Source: Panopea generosa
Lineage: Eukaryota > Mollusca > Bivalvia > Adapedonta > Hiatellidae
DNA length: 64,000 nucleotides
Direction of reading: 5' to 3'
Assembly: GCA_029582155.1 (NCBI GenBank)
Contig: CM055907.1
Location: forward strand, 30,342,983 to 30,406,982
The position numbers and the translations under genes are program-made. The notes below the pieces were generated by a model. That model saw only the letters and a program-made list of their open reading frames with translations. It did not search any database and was not told the DNA's origin. Positions 58,601 to 64,000 of the stretch are shown piece after piece (within the stretch, counting starts at the first letter, position 1; every line of letters starts with the position of its first letter).

Positions 58601-60090
58601 TAGTGGGTTGGGTAAGGGCGGCAAGGAGAACCTGTTTACCAGGCTTGTGTATGATATGGTTAGGGGATGGGGTAAGACAGGCAGAGTGGACCTACTAATC
58701 AGGCTTATGTATAATATGGTTAGTGGGATGGGTAAGGGAGGCAGGGTGCACTTGCTAACCAGGATTATGTATGATATGGTAAGAGGATGGGGTAAGCCAG
58801 GCAGGGTGGACCTGCTAACCAGGCTTATATATGATATGGTTAGATGGTGGGATAAGCCAGGCAAGGTGGACCTGCTAACAAGGCTTATCTATGGTATGGT
58901 TATGGAGTGGGGTAAGCCAGGCAGGGTGGACCTGCTAACCAGGATTATGTATGATATGGTTAGAGGATGGGGTAAGCCAGGCAAGGTGGACCTGCTAACC
59001 AGGTTTATATATGATATGGTTAGATGGTGGGATAAGCCAGGCAAGGTGGACCTGCTAACAAGGCTTATGTATGGTATGGTTATGGAGTGGGGTAAGCCAG
59101 GCAGGGTGGACCTGCTAACCAGGCTTATATATGATATGGTTAGATGGTGGGATAAGCCAGGCAAGGTGGACCTGCTAACAAAGCTTATGTATGATATGTT
59201 TATGGAGTGGGGTAAGCCAGGCAGGGTGGACCTGCTAACCAGGCTTATATATGATATGGTTAGGTGGTGGGATAAGCCAGGCAGGGTGGACCTGCTAACA
59301 AGGCTTATGTATGATATGTTTATGGAGTGGGGTAAGCCAGGCAGGGTGGACCTGCTAACCAGGATTATGTATGATATGGTTAGAGGATGGGGTAAGCCAG
59401 GCAGGGTGGACCTGCTAACCAGGCTTATATATGATATGGTTAGATGGTGGGATAAGCCAGGCAAGGTTGACCTGCTAACGAGGCTTATGTATGATAAGTT
59501 TATGGAGTGGGGTAAGCCAGGCAGGGTGGACCTGCTAACCAGGCTTATGTATTATATAGTTAGGGGGCGGGATAAGCCAGTCAGGGTGGACCTGCTAATC
59601 AGGCTTATGTATTATATGGTTAGGGGGCGGGATAAGCCAGTCAGGGTGGACCTGCTAATCAGGCTTATGTATTATATGGTTAGGGGGCGGGATAAGCCAG
59701 TCAGGGATGACCTGCTAATCAGGCTTATGTATCAGATGGTTAGGGGGTGGGATAAGCGAGGCAGGGTCACTTGCTAACCAGGCTTATGTATGATATGGTT
59801 AGGGGGCGGGATAAGCCAGTCAGGGTGGACCTGCTAATCAGGCTTATGTATGATATGGTTAGGCGGTGGAGTAAGCCAGACAGTTCGGACCTGCTAACCA
59901 GGCTTATGTGTGATATGGTTAGGGGTGGTGTAAGCAAGGCATGGTGCACCTTCTAACCATTTTTTTGTATGATATGGTAAGGGTGTATCATAATCGAGGC
60001 AGGATGCACCTGCTATCTAGACTGATGTATAATATGGTTATGGGTTGGGGTAAGCGAGGTAGGGTTGACCTGTTAACCAGGCTGATGATC
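55641..60090. repeat. Minisatellite array, 60-bp monomer, about 74 copies, open on both strands
   Basis: The monomer is GGCAGGGTGGACCTGCTAAC + CAGGCTTATGTATGATATGG + TTAGGGGGTGGGGTAAGCCA, almost always 60 bases (20 codons). It has no stop in one frame per strand, so long frames arise: 58548-59777 plus (409 codons, motif MVRGWGKPGRVDLLTRLMYD) and 57714-58592 minus (292 codons, motif SLVSRSTLPGLPHPLTISYI). Frames break at small indels and stops and change register along the array, and there is no flanking start, signal peptide or exon. I treat it as noncoding. It contains TTAGGG and G-runs in each unit. Confidence 0.93.
58743..59520. repeat. Higher-order repeat inside the 60-bp array
   Basis: Three monomer types alternate: A (TTAGAGGATGGGGTAAG), B (TTAGATGGTGGGATAAG) and C (TTATGGAGTGGGGTAAG). 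The order read by eye is A B C A B C B C B C A B C. A 240-base shift also aligns 56341-56520 with 56581-56760. Confidence 0.85.
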
Positions 60091-62240
60091 TTCAAGCAGT
60101 GATCGTGGCTTTAACGTCTTTTATAATATTTTGCAGTACGAAGCATTTGCGGAAAAAGTGTCTTGTTCAAGGACACGACAAATAGCCGCGGCGGAGGATA
60201 TTAATGGCCTTCAATAATGTATCTTCAATACTGAAAATGTAAGTTTAGCGAATCATTGTGTTATTATTGTTTGCTGAACAGATCAATTGGTCGAGCAAAA
60301 TGATAAAGGTAAATTCCAGTTGTATATTATGTAGTTAGTTTCATTTAAGTATATCGACAGGATACATGGATGTATCATCAAATATATTGATGACATGTTA
60401 TTGATTTGGGGGAAATGTTGAACGAATAGTTAAATGTTGTTTTTTTTCGCGAAAGGTTTAACCAACAGTAAAATTAGCTAAATCATGCTAAATATAAACA
60501 GCTATAAGGCAATTGATATTATAAAATGGTTAAAACGCTAAATGTGAACAATAAATATATATATATATATATATAAACGCCAGTTCACATCTTATCCTAA
60601 ACCACTTAATATCAATGAAATAGTATTTGTTAAACAACTGTCAAACAGCATTCAAAGGAAACAACCGTTATAATTGCACAATTACAAACAATGAAGTTGC
60701 AAGTCAAAATAAGAATGCTACAGACGCAAGGACCAGAATCATTCCTGTGCAAAGCAAAGTTAGTGTAGCAGCTCTGTTTGATGATGTCTCTTCTTGCCTT
60801 ATTATGTTATTACATACGCTATATGTTGTGATGACCATAAATCAAATGCCTTGTCTATGTCATAGTAGAAAGTGACCACCTGCACTGCTATAATTCGAGC
60901 TTAATGTTTCGTATAAGGTCGTACATCTTTTTTCGTAGACACTTGTCTAGATCAGTGGAACATTACTTCTACTAAGAGCTGGCAAAGAACGTGATTCATT
61001 GCGCAACATGTATGTCCTTCGTCTGCCAAACAAAACCATAAATTGCTTTTTCTTGAACCAAAGCATTAGAAAAGTGTCATTTCTCTACAGACTCCAGTCA
61101 GCTGTACAACTAAAAGGGAAGATTGCTCATACAATCACTGGATTCGGTGTGATTGTCATTCGACGTTAATTAGAGTTTAGCACGCTCACTTAAGTGTTTA
61201 GCTGAAAATATAAATCTTGAAGATTGAAATCAAGAGCCAAAACAAGGACATGTTAATCCAATAATGCCTGTAAATTAGTTCAGGTCGACATAATTATATT
61301 CTGCTTGTTGGACCTGAATGTTTTCTATGGCGTATTTATTTGATTTCCAAAAACTTGAAAGCATACTTGCAGACAATTGCAATAATTGACAATTTCTCTA
61401 TGAACTCCATGAAGAAATGTTGTTCAATAACACGGCTTAGAGACTGAGAAGGTATTGATAACGGTTTTAGGTCTAATAATGATGAAGCACATATGAACTT
61501 TAATTTAAATAAGATTTTATCATGAGTGCAATTTTAATTAATTAAATACATTAACATTCATGTTTAGTAATTATTTGTAAATGCATTCAGCATAACAGAC
61601 TTCAAACACAATCTGAGAAACAACATGTTTATATATGTATGCACAGCAATGTGATATTTATATAACTGGTAACAGAAAACATAATTTGATTTCTCAAAAG
61701 TCGATTGCTTCATTCTTTTAGCAAAGTCATTGAAAATGTACTTGAATACTTCTGGTACTAATCGTTTCAAACGTTATTCGTTATATAACAGGTTTCAATA
61801 AGATAACATACAAACAACTACTGTTACCAATAATGAGATTCATGTAGCCATAAGTAACCAGTTTTCGGATTTTAACCAAATCAGAAAAATATATCTGCCA
61901 CACCATGTTCTGTCAAGATAAGACATTGTCCCTGCTTCTCTCTTTTTTAAATAAGACATCATTTAACATCTTAATATGTTATTTAAAATAAATATCATTT
62001 CAACTGCTTCTGTCGGTGTCAAAGAAATATCATTAGCGTATGTGTCCTTTATCAAAAGTGTTATCTGCTTTTCCTCTTGAAGAAATTTCGTTTGGCATAA
62101 GATACCTATCAACGTTTTAGCAAAAATTTAATTATAAATTTTAAGTAGAAAAACATCATAAAACATATTGATTAGAACGATTGCTTCACTGATATGTGTC
62201 TTTTACGGCTGCCCATGTCACCGGATGATTAACATGTGTT
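60091..62240. other. Unrecognised AT-rich DNA
   Basis: Contains a short (TA)n run near 60560. The frames at 60627-60875 (TTG start) and 61564-61770 have no recognisable domain. No transposon end or array was seen. Confidence 0.5.
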
Positions 62241-63193
62241 GGCAAGGTAACGATTATGAAAATAATTCGTCGTCAACAAAACGTTCGTGCCCGGACCTGC
62301 TGATGCGACTAGCGTTGCTTATTTAAGAATAGGTAAATGTTGTTGAAAGTGATGAAGTTAAAGAAACTAAATAAATGTATTACTGTGAATTTAACAGACG
62401 TCAAATACGACGACACTTATCATTTTTTCAGTTTTAATTTATTTTTAAGTCACACAGTTTATAAGTAAATAGTTCCAAAGATATAAACATAATCAAAATC
62501 ACAGTATTGCATCTAAGTTGATATACAATTCACCAAAATCACACTTATAAAACGGTGTCCATATCATAAACTATTTGCGAATAAACTTATATAATAACAC
62601 TGTCCATAAAATATGGGATAATATCCATATGTATATCAAGTTCAAAGTTAAATTAAATTTCACAAATTCCTGACTGTTTTCCGATCTGACAGGTAAAATA
62701 TCCAGACAGTGACTATATCCAAAACTTCAAAGTTTAGGTAAGTTAAGTTTAGTAAAATGACTATTAACCTCTTCCTAGTCTTCAATACTAAAATTGCTTG
62801 TTTGCACAATACATGCCTTTGGCAGAGTTTAGATACTGAATCAACAAAAGAAAACAAATTAACTGGACAACACATGGATAAAATAATATGTACACCAAAA
62901 TCAAGAAGTGATCACACCTTCAATTGCTATAATAAATTAGGCTTCAACAGTATGTACATAAAACGAAAGTTTGAAATAATTTCACATAATACTTGATGAT
63001 TAGTAATCAGTTTGAGCTAATGAGTTTTTACAATAGTAATTTACATGTATCTATTAAGAACTTGGCATTGGACATGTGACAGCATGTTTTACAAGAAATT
63101 GACATGTATGTGAAGATACAATGCAATAAAATATTTATAAACAAACTGAAAGTTTCAAATTAAAGACGTTTTCATAAAAATCACTCCATAATA
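62241..63193 (-). repeat. Solo LTR of the 40.6-43.7 kb element family, diverged
   Basis: Sequence from GTAACGATTAT at 62247, through CGACGACACTTATCA, AAGTCACACAGTTTATAA, TAGTTCCAAAGATATA and TAGGCTTCAACAGTAT, to AAATCACTCCATAATA at 63193 aligns with both LTRs of the complete element along its length. The predicted length is 953 bases, the same as theirs. Substitutions and small indels are many, so it is older. There is no internal sequence, as after LTR-LTR recombination. The outer end at about 62241 is degraded and no target duplication is clear. Confidence 0.87.
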
Positions 63194-63205
63194 CTTGTAG
63201 TATTA

Positions 63206-63960
63206 CGAGGGGCATTCAATAAATTCTGTCACTAACGGCCTTCCATAGAAACAATGTTGCGTAAGAACATGAACAACTCGTGCACTTGTTTGGGGATGTT
63301 TATTCACTACACCTGCGAGTTCTCAATTTAATCCGATTATAATTGACCAAGATATCCATCGTTGAATTATACATACTCATATAGAGTGGCTATATTAAAT
63401 GTCATAATGAAACCTGAAGAAAAATTAGAAATTAGAGCTAACATTAAAGCTTGAGTTTCTTTGCAGTTATCGCCAAAATAGAATTATTCTGAATTGTGTC
63501 GTATACATGATAGTTATACAGTAATATTACGAACAGTTTTTTGTTGGGTTAAGAAATTTAAGGAGGTCAGCATAGCCTGTCCAGGTAAGCCTGCTGTTGC
63601 AGCAACAAAGAAAAAAATTGGTGCTGTTAGAGCTATGGTAGAAGAAGTTTGACGGTATACTGTTTCCCAGATAACTTATAGTTCCGATTAACTGTTTGCA
63701 ATTAAAGAAGCTTTGTGCTAGATGGAACCCCAACTTGCTGACATCTAATCAAAAACCAAGCGTTTAAATTGTGCTGAAAATTTCTGAAAACTTTAAAAAT
63801 TGTAATCTTTTTTCCTATTTCCCATTCCCAATCAAAAGCGTGTATCTGTGCGAATTGGGAGCGGGGGCATACTTTGAAGGGTTTGTCTGAAAAAAATCCC
63901 TTCCCTGTGAAAATCTTAAATACCCGAAGACCAGTGACAGAATATATTGAATGCCCGTCG
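63206..63960 (+). mobile_element. Mariner-like element, 755 bp, internally deleted
   Basis: Terminal inverted repeats of 28 bases (left CGAGGGGCATTCAATAAATT..., right complement CGACGGGCATTCAATATATT...) match at about 26 positions. TA flanks both ends (63204-63205 and 63961-63962). The length is well below the ~1.3 kb of full mariners. It lies 12 bases beyond the solo LTR. Confidence 0.9.
63407..63800 (+). pseudogene. Mariner transposase N-terminal remnant
   Basis: ATG at 63407 starts KPEEKLEIRANIKA and soon meets a stop. Further on the frame gives VFCWVKKFKE, then GKPAVAATKKKIGAVRAMVEE, the second helix-turn-helix region of mariner transposases, and then CARWNPNLLTSNQK, matching the conserved A-R-W-x-P-x-L-L-T segment before the catalytic domain. 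The DDE/D catalytic part is absent and sequence passes directly to the 3' end. At least three stops are present. Confidence 0.78.
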
Positions 63961-64000
63961 TACGACGCTTTGTTAGAAATTATAATCTGACTTGCATTTT

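Noticed and set aside
55514..59956. Long open frames on both strands in the 60-bp array, considered as a repeat-protein gene
   Set aside because: Frames shift at indels, stops recur, both strands are equally open and no start or signal sequence lies outside the array. Kept as a finding, not as a gene.
60627..60875. 82-codon frame as a gene
   Set aside because: TTG start, no domain and no splice signals noticed. Treated as chance.

Overview
The window looks like animal nuclear DNA, most likely from a lophotrochozoan and probably a mollusc. It is AT-rich, gene-poor and dominated by transposable elements and tandem arrays. The one convincing host gene is a large exon (2966-4834, minus strand) of a multicopy neuropeptide precursor with about 21 FDRLSSGFV-type repeats between dibasic sites, resembling the pedal peptide/orcokinin family. 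The mollusc assignment rests on this gene and on the style of the repeats, so it is an inference.

Layout. 0-7.7 kb: AT-rich DNA around the neuropeptide exon. 7.7-12 kb: a decayed APE-type LINE on the minus strand (copy 1). 12.65-17 kb: an array of about 51 copies of an 85-bp monomer. 17-24 kb: mostly unrecognised DNA, with a (TG)n tract, one copy of an interspersed repeat and six nearly identical 57-bp repeats. 24.2-28.1 kb: a 58-60-bp satellite with an internal 1.3-kb duplication, passing into a 33-bp minisatellite that seems derived from it. 29.3-29.9 kb: a GTA/TAG trinucleotide tract. 31.8-32.3 kb: five 95-bp repeats. 32.5-36.3 kb: an array whose monomers carry a small inverted repeat, interrupted by a LINE 3' fragment. 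36.35-37.3 kb: a TGCTGTGATGG-type array.

39.5-47.1 kb: a 5'-truncated, heavily mutated Ty3/Gypsy retrotransposon (gag zinc knuckles, protease, RT/RNase H, integrase and a Ser/acidic-rich tail). Its pol gene is split by a younger, structurally complete 3.06-kb LTR element on the minus strand (40595-43656). That element has two ~952-bp LTRs about 99% alike, a primer-binding site, a polypurine tract, a 4-bp target duplication and a single intact 329-residue ORF with zinc knuckles on both sides of a coiled coil. It encodes no protease, RT or integrase. A diverged solo LTR of the same family lies at 62241-63193.

47.8-49.3 kb: GATATC/GAATTC-rich repeats, a TATA-like box, a run of 25 G and three 35-bp repeats. 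49.6-55.2 kb: LINE copy 2 on the plus strand, containing two nested insertions: a Tc1-like DNA transposon (50141-51650, DD35E spacing, frameshifted) and a tRNA-derived SINE (54385-54680) with a 9-bp target duplication. 55.64-60.1 kb: about 74 copies of a 60-bp repeat that is open in one frame on each strand. 60.1-62.2 kb: unrecognised. 63206-63960: an internally deleted mariner-like element with 28-bp terminal inverted repeats.

The parts do not form a pathway. They record layered insertion and repeat expansion beside a neuropeptide gene. The most unusual item is the gag-like-ORF-only LTR element. Many open frames in the window start at GTG or TTG or lie inside tandem arrays and are not credible genes. 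Repeat boundaries and copy numbers were read by eye and are approximate.
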